Assembly (NCBI GenBank): GCA_027487015.1
Contig: JAIYEK010000176.1
Location: 1-40,266, forward strand
Source of the DNA: Erythrobacteraceae bacterium
GTDB taxonomy: Bacteria > Pseudomonadota > Alphaproteobacteria > Sphingomonadales > Sphingomonadaceae
Direction of reading: 5' to 3'
Length of the DNA stretch: 40,266 bases
Part shown: positions 1-7,112 of the stretch, piece by piece
Layout: every line of letters begins with the position of its first letter
Numbering within the stretch: position 1 is the stretch's first letter
Made by a program: the position numbers and the translations under genes
Notes under the pieces: model-generated
The model's database searches: none
Told to the model about the DNA's origin: nothing
The model's input: only the letters and a program-made list of their open reading frames with translations

Positions 1-7
1 CTCTTGC

Positions 8-82
8 TGGGGCGTAGCCAAGCGGTAAGGCAGCGGTTTTTGGTACCGCCATGCGAAGGTTCGAATCCTTCCGCCCCAGCCA
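8..82 (+). tRNA. tRNA-Gln (anticodon TTG)
   Basis: A complete cloverleaf can be read. The acceptor arm TGGGGCG (8-14) pairs perfectly with CGCCCCA (72-78), followed by discriminator G79 and an encoded CCA (80-82). The anticodon loop carries TTG between GCGG/CCGC arms, and the T arm contains the canonical GGTTCGAATCC. The UGGGG acceptor start and TTG anticodon fit tRNA-Gln. No copy of its 3' end was seen elsewhere in the window, so nothing suggests that an element has integrated here. Confidence 0.96.
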
Positions 83-182
83 ACAGCATTTGGCGCAGAC
101 CTCGAACCCGGCTCTTGCGCATGGCTGCAAGGCCGGTTCTATTGTCCTCTATGCGACTGGCACAGCTCCCGGCACGCGCCGC

Positions 183-1787
183 ATGACCTTCAGAACCTTG
201 GCCTTTGCCGGACTGGCCCTAGTCGCTGGTCTTGCCGCGTTCCTGTTCTTAGCGGCCGAGCCGCAGGGCGATTCTCTCGCAGTACCTCAAACGGGAGCCG
301 AAGCACCGCTTGCCGCAAAGGGCGCCGCGGCTTTTGCAGGCGGCGGGTTTGGCGGGATATCGCAGACCGCGCTCGAGACCAATGCGGTGCCCTTCAAGCT
401 GGTTGCCGCGGCGCTGGTGCTCGACGAACAGGCCCACGATCCGGCCGCGCGCGCCGACGGAGCAACGTTGCAGCGGTTGCTCCGCCGGTTCGGCTTCCTC
501 TTCCCCGAGCGCGTCGACGGCCTGCCCGAGGGCATGCGCCCCAATCTTCGCGACAAGCCGCTGGGGATGACCCACGGCTTCATCGCCCCGGTCGGCGGAT
601 CGCGGGTCGAGGTCGCCAATCTCGGCTGTGCGGCGTGCCATGCCGGGGTCGCCTATGCGCCCGACGGCGCGCCGTTGCCGGGGCGCGCGGTGCTGGGGAT
701 GCCCAACACCTCGCTCGATCTGGAGAGCTACACGCAAGCCGTCTTCACCGCGCTGCGCCGCCATGCGGGGAGCCCCGAGCTGCTGGCGACCGCCGACACA
801 CTGTTCCCCGACATGGGCTGGCAGGAGCGCGCCTCGCTGCGCTGGATCGTGCTCCCGCTGGCAAAGAGCCGGCTGGAGAGCCTCGCCGGTTCGCCGCGCG
901 CCTTGCCATTTCCCAACGGGTTGCCGGGCGCGACCAATGGCGTCGCGGCATTGAAGCTCCAGACAGGAACGCCGCTCATGGGCGGCGGGGCGGAGGAGCG
1001 CGGGTTCGTCTCGATCCCCGACCTCGCCTTGCGCCATCGCCGCAGCCGCCTGCTAGCGGACGGCGCCTATGCCGCCCCCTCCGGCAAACCCGACATGCGC
1101 GAGCTTGCGGCGATCACCAGCTTCTTCACCGTCCCCAGCATGGGCGTGAATCCCGAAGAAGCGCAGCGCCATATCCCCGAGGCCGAGGCGATATTCGTGT
1201 GGCTCGCGGACTACCGCCCGCAAGGTTTCCCCGGCCCGCTCGATAGGGCAGCGGCAGAGCGCGGCGCGGCGCTTTATGCCAGTGCTTGTGCATCGTGCCA
1301 CGGCAGCTTCGACTGGAACAGCGGCGCGCCCCGGCTCGCGTCCTATCCCGACTGGATCGGCGATGTCGGCACCGATCGCTTGCGGGCGCGGGTGATGGAT
1401 GAGAGGCTGGCAAAGGCGATCCGCGGCTCGGCCTATGCTGCCGCGATCAAGGTGCGCCCCGGAGAGGGCTATGCTGCACCGCCACTCGCCGGGCTGTGGG
1501 CCTCAGCGCCCTACCTCCACAATGGTTCGGTGCCGAGCCTCGCCGCGCTGCTCGACCCGCGCCTGCGCCCGCGGCGATTCATGGTCGGCGGACACGCACT
1601 CGATTGGGAGAGCATGGGGCTGCGGCTGACGGCGGAGGGGCGCTATCCGGCGGGCTACCGAGCGTTCGCGGCGCCGCAATGGGTCGACACGGCACAGCCG
1701 GGCCTCGGCAATGGCGGGCATACCTTTGGGAGCGAGCTGACGGCGCAGGAGCGGCAGGCGCTGATCGAGTTCCTGAAGCTGATCTAG
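183..1787 (+). CDS. Membrane-anchored di-heme c-type cytochrome, RoxA / di-heme peroxidase-like
   Basis: This 534-residue protein starts with a hydrophobic segment (about residues 5-25) that is either an export signal or an anchor, so it should act in the periplasm. It has two haem-c attachment motifs, C149-A-A-C-H153 and C369-A-S-C-H373. Near the C-terminus is the stretch APYLHNGSVPSL, typical of di-heme peroxidase-like proteins and the rubber oxygenase RoxA group. Two CxxCH motifs about 220 residues apart in a protein of over 500 residues fit RoxA-type better than the shorter bacterial CcpA/MauG proteins. The ATG at 183 was chosen because the open frame further upstream runs back through the tRNA. 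The substrate is unknown; peroxidase, oxygenase or plain electron-transfer roles are all possible. Its stop codon lies in a CTAG shared with the convergent nitroreductase gene. Confidence 0.8.
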   Translation: MTFRTLAFAGLALVAGLAAFLFLAAEPQGDSLAVPQTGAEAPLAAKGAAAFAGGGFGGISQTALETNAVPFKLVAAALVLDEQAHDPAARADGATLQRLLRRFGFLFPERVDGLPEGMRPNLRDKPLGMTHGFIAPVGGSRVEVANLGCAACHAGVAYAPDGAPLPGRAVLGMPNTSLDLESYTQAVFTALRRHAGSPELLATADTLFPDMGWQERASLRWIVLPLAKSRLESLAGSPRALPFPNGLPGATNGVAALKLQTGTPLMGGGAEERGFVSIPDLALRHRRSRLLADGAYAAPSGKPDMRELAAITSFFTVPSMGVNPEEAQRHIPEAEAIFVWLADYRPQGFPGPLDRAAAERGAALYASACASCHGSFDWNSGAPRLASYPDWIGDVGTDRLRARVMDERLAKAIRGSAYAAAIKVRPGEGYAAPPLAGLWASAPYLHNGSVPSLAALLDPRLRPRRFMVGGHALDWESMGLRLTAEGRYPAGYRAFAAPQWVDTAQPGLGNGGHTFGSELTAQERQALIEFLKLI

Positions 1788-2761
1788 TCGAGGAGCACCT
1801 CGGACAGCGGCAGACGCGCGCGGGCGAAGGGCGCACCGTCGCGGCGGCCGACGCGCAATGCGCTCACCAACCGGCGGTCCGGCCCGATGTCGTGGGCTGC
1901 GCACAGCGAGGCCGCCGCCGCAGGATCATCGGCCAGTGCGGCGAGAACATTTCCGCCGAGCCCGCCCGCATCAATCTCGAGCCACAGCCGGTGAAAGGCG
2001 CGGCCGCTGTCGAACGGGTCCTCGCTGGCCGTACGGTAGAACAGCACCACGGCGGCAGCATTGGCAAAGCCACTGGCCTCGGCGAGCAAAGCGGGCGCAA
2101 GGCCGAGCGCCGAGAGCGGAGCGAACAGCGGCCCGAGCACTGCGCCCGCGGCGGCCGCCTCGATCCCTGAAAGCTGCATCGCCGCAGCATTGAGCCCGTC
2201 GCGGGCCCAATCGCGGTGGCGCGGGCTCAAGCGCATCCAGTGGCGCAGCTCGGCGCGGAAGGCTCGTCCACGCATGATGCCGTAGCTGGCGCGGTCGTAG
2301 AGCGCGGCGGCCGCGGCAATGGCGGCGGGGTCGGAGAGGATCACGCGGTCCTCGCCCGCGAAGGCCTGCGCCGCTGCGCGGTCCTCACCGCTCGGCGGCA
2401 GGAACGCCCCGCGCCACGAGGCCCGCGTTTCCAGCACCGCCAGCAGCGGATCAGGCGTAGCACCCGGCGCAAAGGTGAGGCGCGCTATCGGGCGCAAGCC
2501 ACTCGGATCACCACCCGAAAGCCGCTCGACCCGCGTCATCAGCCCCACGCCCGAGGCGGCAATCACCGCGCCCTCGGCCGCTGCGCCAAGGCTGATCGCG
2601 GCGTCGTTGCCGCGCGGATCGCCCACGCTCAGCCGCCGCGCGGTGTCCTCCAGCAGCACCAGCGTCTCGCCCTCGATCCGCCAACGCGCGGGCTGGACGT
2701 TGTGGACGCTGGGCGAGGCCATCGCCGCCGCAACGATCTCGCGTAGCACTTCGGCGGTCAT
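1784..2761 (-). CDS. Nitroreductase-family FMN oxidoreductase (last gene of the E1-like operon)
   Basis: 325 residues. The N-terminal ASPSVHNVQPARWR is the FMN/phosphate-binding signature of the nitroreductase fold. The C-terminal part contains DPFDSGRAFHRLWL, typical of longer, Acg- or Rv1355c-like nitroreductases rather than small NfsB-type enzymes. Expected chemistry is flavin-dependent oxidation or reduction; the substrate is unknown. Its ATG overlaps the stop of the upstream acetyltransferase-like gene by 4 bases, so the two are probably translationally coupled. Nitroreductases partner E1-like enzymes in azole-forming peptide pathways, and they are fused to an E1-like domain in mycobacterial Rv1355c (MoeY). 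A role in the same pathway as the E1 gene upstream is therefore inferred, not shown. Confidence 0.82.
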   Translation of the reverse strand: MTAEVLREIVAAAMASPSVHNVQPARWRIEGETLVLLEDTARRLSVGDPRGNDAAISLGAAAEGAVIAASGVGLMTRVERLSGGDPSGLRPIARLTFAPGATPDPLLAVLETRASWRGAFLPPSGEDRAAAQAFAGEDRVILSDPAAIAAAAALYDRASYGIMRGRAFRAELRHWMRLSPRHRDWARDGLNAAAMQLSGIEAAAAGAVLGPLFAPLSALGLAPALLAEASGFANAAAVVLFYRTASEDPFDSGRAFHRLWLEIDAGGLGGNVLAALADDPAAAASLCAAHDIGPDRRLVSALRVGRRDGAPFARARLPLSEVLLD

Positions 2762-3849
2762 GCGATGTCCTTCCGGAACAGGTGCAGCTTGTGGAGCCAC
2801 CGGCCGTTCATCTTCTCGACCTGCCTGAGGCTCGCCGGGTTCTCGTCGGCGATCCATGTCCCGCCGACGGTCTCGTAGCCCGCCGCGCGCACCCGGCCGA
2901 GCGTCTCGGCGAGCATCGCGCTCATGATCCCCTGCCCGTGCGCCGCGCGGGCGACCGAGTAGAAGATGATCACCGCACGGCGTCGATTCATCCGGTAGCG
3001 CAGGAAATGCCACGGGGTCGCCAGCCCGATCCGTGAGCGGGTCGCCTTGAGGAAGCCGTTGAGGTCGGGGATCGCGATGATCACCCCCACCGGCACCCCG
3101 TCCTGCTTGACCACCGAGGACAGGCGCGGGTCGAGAATCGTGCTGAGTTCCCCCGCCTGGAACTGGAATTCCTCCTCCGTCAGCGGCACGAACATCGGAT
3201 TGTCGTGAAACCCGTCGTTGAGCAGCAGCCGGGCCTCCTCCATCCGCTCGGGGAAGGTCGATTTGCGGATCGGGGCAAAGGTGAAATGTGCCGGGTCGAG
3301 CGCCGCAGGCGGCGGGGCGGCGCGGGCGAGATCGATCTCGAAGGTGGTCATGGGGAAGAAGGGCGCGAAGCCGTTCGCTGCGAGCATCACCGGCAGCCAC
3401 GGCGGGCCGACGACCATGTCGGTATAAGCGGTCTCCTCGAACCCGCCGGTCATCACCCCGCATTGCTGCATGGCGGTGAGATTGAAGTTGCCGACCAGCT
3501 CGGCCATGCCCTCGTCGCGCGCGAAGCTTTCAGCGGCACCGAGCAGCCTGCCCGCCGCTTCGGGATTGTCGGCACAGTCGAAGAAGCCGAACTGGCAGCG
3601 GCTCCAGCCCCACCGTTCGTTCGATTGGCGGTGCATGTGGGCGATGATCCGCCCGACCGGCTTTGCTCCATCATGCACCGTCCAGAAACGACAGGGATTG
3701 CCCGCTGTCCACAAGGGGTTCTTCGCCGGATCGAGCATCCGCATGATGTCGCCCCGCATCGGCGAGACATAGCCGATCTCCGGCGGGTAGGCGTGGAACG
3801 GCGCTTCGAAGAAGGCCTGTGCATCGCCTTCGCGCAAGGTGAGGGTCAT
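2758..3849 (-). CDS. GNAT-fold acyltransferase-like protein
   Basis: 363 residues, about twice a single GNAT domain. The C-terminal part has the acetyl-CoA-binding type motif ARAAHGQGIMSAML followed by a strand, and then WIADENPASLRQVEKMNG, a familiar end of GNAT domains. The N-terminal half (residues 1-200) is aromatic-rich and may be a degenerate second GNAT unit. It lies between the membrane-protein gene and the nitroreductase gene, overlapping each by 4 bases (ATGA). N-acylation of an amine or amino-acid-derived intermediate would fit the cluster, but the acceptor cannot be predicted. Some homologues carry misleading labels such as dATP pyrophosphohydrolase; no such motif is visible here. 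Confidence 0.72.
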   Translation of the reverse strand: MTLTLREGDAQAFFEAPFHAYPPEIGYVSPMRGDIMRMLDPAKNPLWTAGNPCRFWTVHDGAKPVGRIIAHMHRQSNERWGWSRCQFGFFDCADNPEAAGRLLGAAESFARDEGMAELVGNFNLTAMQQCGVMTGGFEETAYTDMVVGPPWLPVMLAANGFAPFFPMTTFEIDLARAAPPPAALDPAHFTFAPIRKSTFPERMEEARLLLNDGFHDNPMFVPLTEEEFQFQAGELSTILDPRLSSVVKQDGVPVGVIIAIPDLNGFLKATRSRIGLATPWHFLRYRMNRRRAVIIFYSVARAAHGQGIMSAMLAETLGRVRAAGYETVGGTWIADENPASLRQVEKMNGRWLHKLHLFRKDIA

Positions 3850-4985
3850 GGGGCACGCTCCAGCAGCCGGGCGACGATGGTGAGCTCCTGCGTCAGCCGC
3901 GCCTCGTCCAGCGCGCCGCCCGAGATCGCGAGGAAGCGCGGGGCAGGTCCCGGGGCAAGGCGCAGCAGGTGACTGGCGCCATAGCGGGCGAGGAGCTCGC
4001 GCGCGGCGCCGGTCAGGTTCTCGCTCGCAGGATCGCGCGCCGCGGTCAGTACCGGCCGAGCGGCGAGCGCGGCGAGCACGTCGCCGGGCAGATCGGCCAG
4101 CGCCTCGGCGGTCACCGGCACGGCATTGGCGAGCAGGGGGTGGGCGGCGAGGATTGCGGCTTCATCAGGCGCTGCGCGGGCGATGGGGAGCAGCAGCCCC
4201 TCGCCGCGTGCGGGGCCGCTTGCGAACCGCTCGGCGAGCATCACCAGCCCAGCGGCTGCGCTGGCAGCAGCGGCCAGCGACCAGACCAGCGCGGGGGGCA
4301 CGGCCGCAAGCTGCGCTGCGAACGCAGTCAGCCCACCCGCGCCCGCGACCAGCGCCAGATCGCCCAGAAGTCGCAAGGGCCGGCTTGCGGTTCCGGCAAG
4401 GCGCGAACAGGCGAGCACGAAGACCAGCGCGGCAAAGGGCCCGCCGCGGAACGGCAGGTCGGGGAAGGCCCAGGCAAAATCGGTCGCGAGCAGCGGCAAC
4501 GCCAGCGCGAAGGCCAGCGCAAGCATGTCCGCCGCGCGCCACTCGGCCAGCGACACCGAGGCGCGCTGGGCGAGGAGGTGGAGCACTATCGCCACCACCA
4601 CCGCCGCCTGAAACAGCGCGAGCGCGATGAGTGCTGGCCCCGTCCACACCAGCCCGAAAGTCACCGCCAGCAGTGAGAAAGCCCCCGCCCCGCCCAGCGC
4701 CAGCAGCTTGAGCGGGCGTGGGGCGTGGCGGCGCACCAGCTCCTCGGCAAGGCGCAGCGTGACCAGTGGCAGCCACGCGGCCACGACCATGGTCAAAGCG
4801 ACCACCACCGGGGAAGGCAGCGCCATTCCCGCTAGCCGCAGCGCGAGCAGCAGCGCGATCAGCGTGACAAGGCGCGCCAGATGTCCCGCGACCCCGCCCC
4901 CGCGCGCCGCCGACGCAACGCCCATTCGCGCCACCAGCGCGGCGAGCAGCCCGATCGCTGTCAGGAGAGCGCCGATCGCCGTCAT
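3846..4985 (-). CDS. Polytopic membrane protein with soluble C-terminal domain, unknown function
   Basis: 379 residues. Roughly the first 260 are almost continuous hydrophobic segments (about eight helices by eye) separated by short Arg-rich loops. The last 120 or so residues are soluble, Ala/Leu-rich and end in a helix (RLTQELTIVARLLERAP). No transporter signature was recognised. The ATG overlaps the TGA of the E1-like gene (bases 4982-4985), and its own stop overlaps the next ATG, so it is an integral part of the operon. It could anchor or export the product of the neighbouring enzymes; that is inference from context. The start is supported by the ATGA coupling and by hydrophobic sequence immediately after it. 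Confidence 0.75.
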   Translation of the reverse strand: MTAIGALLTAIGLLAALVARMGVASAARGGGVAGHLARLVTLIALLLALRLAGMALPSPVVVALTMVVAAWLPLVTLRLAEELVRRHAPRPLKLLALGGAGAFSLLAVTFGLVWTGPALIALALFQAAVVVAIVLHLLAQRASVSLAEWRAADMLALAFALALPLLATDFAWAFPDLPFRGGPFAALVFVLACSRLAGTASRPLRLLGDLALVAGAGGLTAFAAQLAAVPPALVWSLAAAASAAAGLVMLAERFASGPARGEGLLLPIARAAPDEAAILAAHPLLANAVPVTAEALADLPGDVLAALAARPVLTAARDPASENLTGAARELLARYGASHLLRLAPGPAPRFLAISGGALDEARLTQELTIVARLLERAP

Positions 4986-5854
4986 GCCAAGAGCTTCGCC
5001 ATAAACCGCCGCACCAGCGCGCGCTTGGCGAAGGCGAGCGGCGCCGCCAGCGGGCGCTCGACCCGCATGGCATGGGCGTTGAAGAAATAGCCGCGATAAT
5101 CCGTGCCGCCGGGCCGGGCGAGGATCACCCGGATCGCTTCCTCGGCCATCAGCGTGCCGGCCATTGTCACCATGGTCGAGAAGCTGAAGCGCGAACGCTT
5201 GCCCGCCGCAACCTCGCCCGCGACGTCGAGATCGACATATTTGTGGCTGGAGGAGTGGACGAGGACATACTCGATCTCCTTCATCAGGCATTCGACGCCC
5301 ATCTCTTTGGTGATGGACTGCCACGGCACGCCGATGGTGGGATAGCCGAGCCGCTCCTCGATCCGCGGATCGCCCGGGCGCACTACCGTGACCGAGGGCA
5401 GCGGCGAGGCATAGGCATCGATCAGCGTCTTCCCGTGTACGCGGCACTGGCGGTAATATTCGGCGCCCGCCGCAGAATCGTCGGTGCCGTTGATCGCGAC
5501 ATCGGCGCGCGGGAGGATCTCGGGCAAGCGCTCGGTCCATTCGCGCCCCAGCACCTCGAGCTGGACTTGCGGATTGATCTCGAGCGCCAGCCGCGCGGCC
5601 GCCTCGGCCTTCAACTGGCCGATGGTGTCGGCGCGGGCGAAGAGCTGGCGGTTGAGGTTCGACACCTCGAACACGTCAAGATCGGCGATGATGAAGCGGC
5701 CGACGCCCGCACGAAGCAGCGCCATGAAGGCCGCGCCCCCCATGCCGCCGACGCCGGGGATGAACACGCAGGCTTCGCGCAGACGCTCCTGCTCTGCCTC
5801 GGTCACGAAACCACGGTTGCGGGTGGTCATCTCGGCATAGTCGAAGGCGGTCAT
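4982..5854 (-). CDS. E1-like / ThiF-family adenylating enzyme
   Basis: 290 residues with a complete E1/ThiF/MoeB core. The nucleotide-binding loop is GVGGMGG (34-40). It is followed by D58, D60 and SNLNRQ (65-70), which contains the ATP-contacting Arg69, then Lys82, and NGTDDS with the Mg-binding aspartate (D125/D126). Adenylating capacity therefore looks intact. The paired CxxC zinc knuckles of MoeB/ThiF are missing; only isolated cysteines remain (C29, one near 136, one near 188), the last being a possible thioester site. No ubiquitin-like ThiS/MoaD gene lies nearby, so a housekeeping thiamin or molybdopterin role is unlikely. The substrate is probably the carboxylate of a small molecule or peptide (inference). 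The ATG at 5854 overlaps the upstream stop by ATGA, which supports this start. Confidence 0.85.
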   Translation of the reverse strand: MTAFDYAEMTTRNRGFVTEAEQERLREACVFIPGVGGMGGAAFMALLRAGVGRFIIADLDVFEVSNLNRQLFARADTIGQLKAEAAARLALEINPQVQLEVLGREWTERLPEILPRADVAINGTDDSAAGAEYYRQCRVHGKTLIDAYASPLPSVTVVRPGDPRIEERLGYPTIGVPWQSITKEMGVECLMKEIEYVLVHSSSHKYVDLDVAGEVAAGKRSRFSFSTMVTMAGTLMAEEAIRVILARPGGTDYRGYFFNAHAMRVERPLAAPLAFAKRALVRRFMAKLLA

Positions 5855-6792
5855 GGGAGGGGCCTCAGGCGGTTGTAGGGACGGGACGCATCGAGCCATT
5901 GGATCAGCGGGGCGAGCACCGCGCCCGCCAGCACCATCGCCGCCTGCACCGCCAGCTGCGGCAGGGCGCTGCGCGGCACGCTGCGCGCGAGGAAGCGCTG
6001 CCCGGCGGCAAGGTCGATCTTGCCGATCTGCAGCACATCATCGCCGCGGGCGTAATCGAGTTCGCGCTCGCAAAAGGCGTTGTAATCCTCGCGCCGGTGC
6101 TTGGCGGCGATGGCGAAGGTCTTCTTCAGATTGTCCGACCCGCCGGTATAGGCATTGGTGATGACCTGCCGGTCGGCGTCGTAGCCCGCATCCTCCCCCA
6201 CCCCGAAGGCTTGGCGGTGGCGGCGCATGATCTGGTGCGCGAGGTGGCGATGGGTGAAGCTCTGCGGCGTTGCGCCTTGGGCCGGGAAGACATCGCTGAA
6301 TGTCTCGGCCACCATGCCGACCACCGCGGGCACTTGGGTGACGCTGCTCACCCACAGGGGTCTCAGGCCCTGCCGCAGGAACAGCGCGAAGCAGGTGAGG
6401 CCGTAGAGGATCCATGAAAGCCCGCCGCTGCGCTCCTCGGGATCGACCATGACCAGGCCTAGGTGAAGCACGTTCTCCTCTGCCCCGCCCCGGATCACGC
6501 CGAGCTGCGGCATGGCGTTGAAAGCGACCGGGCGGCCATCCACGCTGCGGGTGACGAGCGTGATGACGCTGCGATCCCACGCCGCGCCGTCTTCGCCGAA
6601 CAGACCGTAGTCGAGGCTCTGCCCGCCAAGGCAGGCGCGCACCACGGCATCGCAGTCCTGCTTCAGCTGCGCCAGCGCGCCGGGCGCAAGGCTGGTGCCC
6701 GGCCGCTCGACGATCCACACGCGGTATTCACGCGAGGGGCGGAACGAGAGCGACAGGGTTTCTCCAGCAAGGGCACCCAGAAACTGAAGCAA
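5851..6792 (-). CDS. GNAT-like protein with C-terminal membrane helix, first gene of the E1-like operon
   Basis: 313 residues from a TTG start. A central stretch (VLHLGLVMVDPEERSGGLSW) has the strand-turn-helix pattern of the GNAT acetyl-CoA site, though the glycine-rich loop is degenerate. The last 40 residues contain a hydrophobic helix (LAVQAAMVLAGAVLAPLI) that may tether it to the membrane. Start choice: the TTG at 6792 has a strong GGGGAGG ribosome-binding site 8 bases upstream. An in-frame GTG at 6837 would add 15 residues but has no visible site. Its stop overlaps the E1 start by 4 bases. The function is unknown; acyl transfer is possible. It is transcribed divergently from the histidine kinase at 7113. 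Confidence 0.65.
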   Translation of the reverse strand: MLQFLGALAGETLSLSFRPSREYRVWIVERPGTSLAPGALAQLKQDCDAVVRACLGGQSLDYGLFGEDGAAWDRSVITLVTRSVDGRPVAFNAMPQLGVIRGGAEENVLHLGLVMVDPEERSGGLSWILYGLTCFALFLRQGLRPLWVSSVTQVPAVVGMVAETFSDVFPAQGATPQSFTHRHLAHQIMRRHRQAFGVGEDAGYDADRQVITNAYTGGSDNLKKTFAIAAKHRREDYNAFCERELDYARGDDVLQIGKIDLAAGQRFLARSVPRSALPQLAVQAAMVLAGAVLAPLIQWLDASRPYNRLRPLP

Positions 6793-6859
6793 AGGTTCCC
6801 CCTCCCCATGCCGGATTGCCGACCTTACGCGCCGCACCGGCAGCGCTACCGGCGCGCGC

Positions 6860-6916
6860 TATATCAGGCGGCTACGCACATCCGGTTAAGCCTGCCTCGC
6901 GCGGAATATGGTTAAG
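6860..6916 (-). promoter_or_regulatory. Candidate promoter of the E1-like operon with TTAACC repeats (CtrA-like half-sites)
   Basis: On the minus strand TTAACC occurs twice in the same orientation (6910-6915 and 6884-6889), 26 bases apart. The distal copy reads TTAACCAT, matching the half-site reported for alphaproteobacterial CtrA. The proximal copy sits where a -35 box would be, 18 bases before GATATA (6865-6860). Transcription starting near 6853 would give a leader of about 60 bases to the TTG start. The classical TTAA-N7-TTAA spacing is absent, so CtrA control is only a suggestion. Confidence 0.35.
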
Positions 6917-7074
6917 TGGGGGGCAGGCTGGTCGCAAGCGCGGATCCGACCTTGTCGGGGACAAGCAGCACCGGTGCCGGGTGAAGCGCCACGCCCGAAC
7001 CCCGGGTATCAGGCGGGCCGCACTTCAAAAATGATGCGCATTGTGCTTGATGCCTGTGCGGGGATGGGCGGGTG

Positions 7075-7090
7075 GCCCGGATAACCGGGC
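7075..7090 (+). promoter_or_regulatory. Inverted repeat in the leader of the histidine kinase gene
   Basis: GCCCGG-ATAA-CCGGGC is a perfect 6-base inverted repeat ending 22 bases before the kinase ATG. It could be an operator or a small mRNA hairpin near the ribosome-binding site. No T-tract follows, so it is not a terminator. Confidence 0.35.
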
Positions 7091-7112
7091 AACGGGGCTT
7101 GAAAACGACAGC

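Larger units (their letters stand above)
6793..7112. other. 320-base divergent intergenic region
   Basis: No convincing gene is present. It separates the leftward E1-like operon from the rightward two-component system. It holds the candidate leftward promoter (6860-6916), a short CCGAC/GTCGG inverted repeat near 6945, and a perfect 6-base inverted repeat at 7075-7090 just before the kinase gene. Confidence 0.7.

Noticed and set aside
8-82. tRNA-Gln as an attachment site for an integrated element
   Set aside because: No repeat of the tRNA 3' end and no integrase gene were found in the window.
4982-5854. E1-like gene as housekeeping moeB or thiF
   Set aside because: No zinc knuckles, no MoaD/ThiS gene nearby, and operon partners unrelated to cofactor synthesis.
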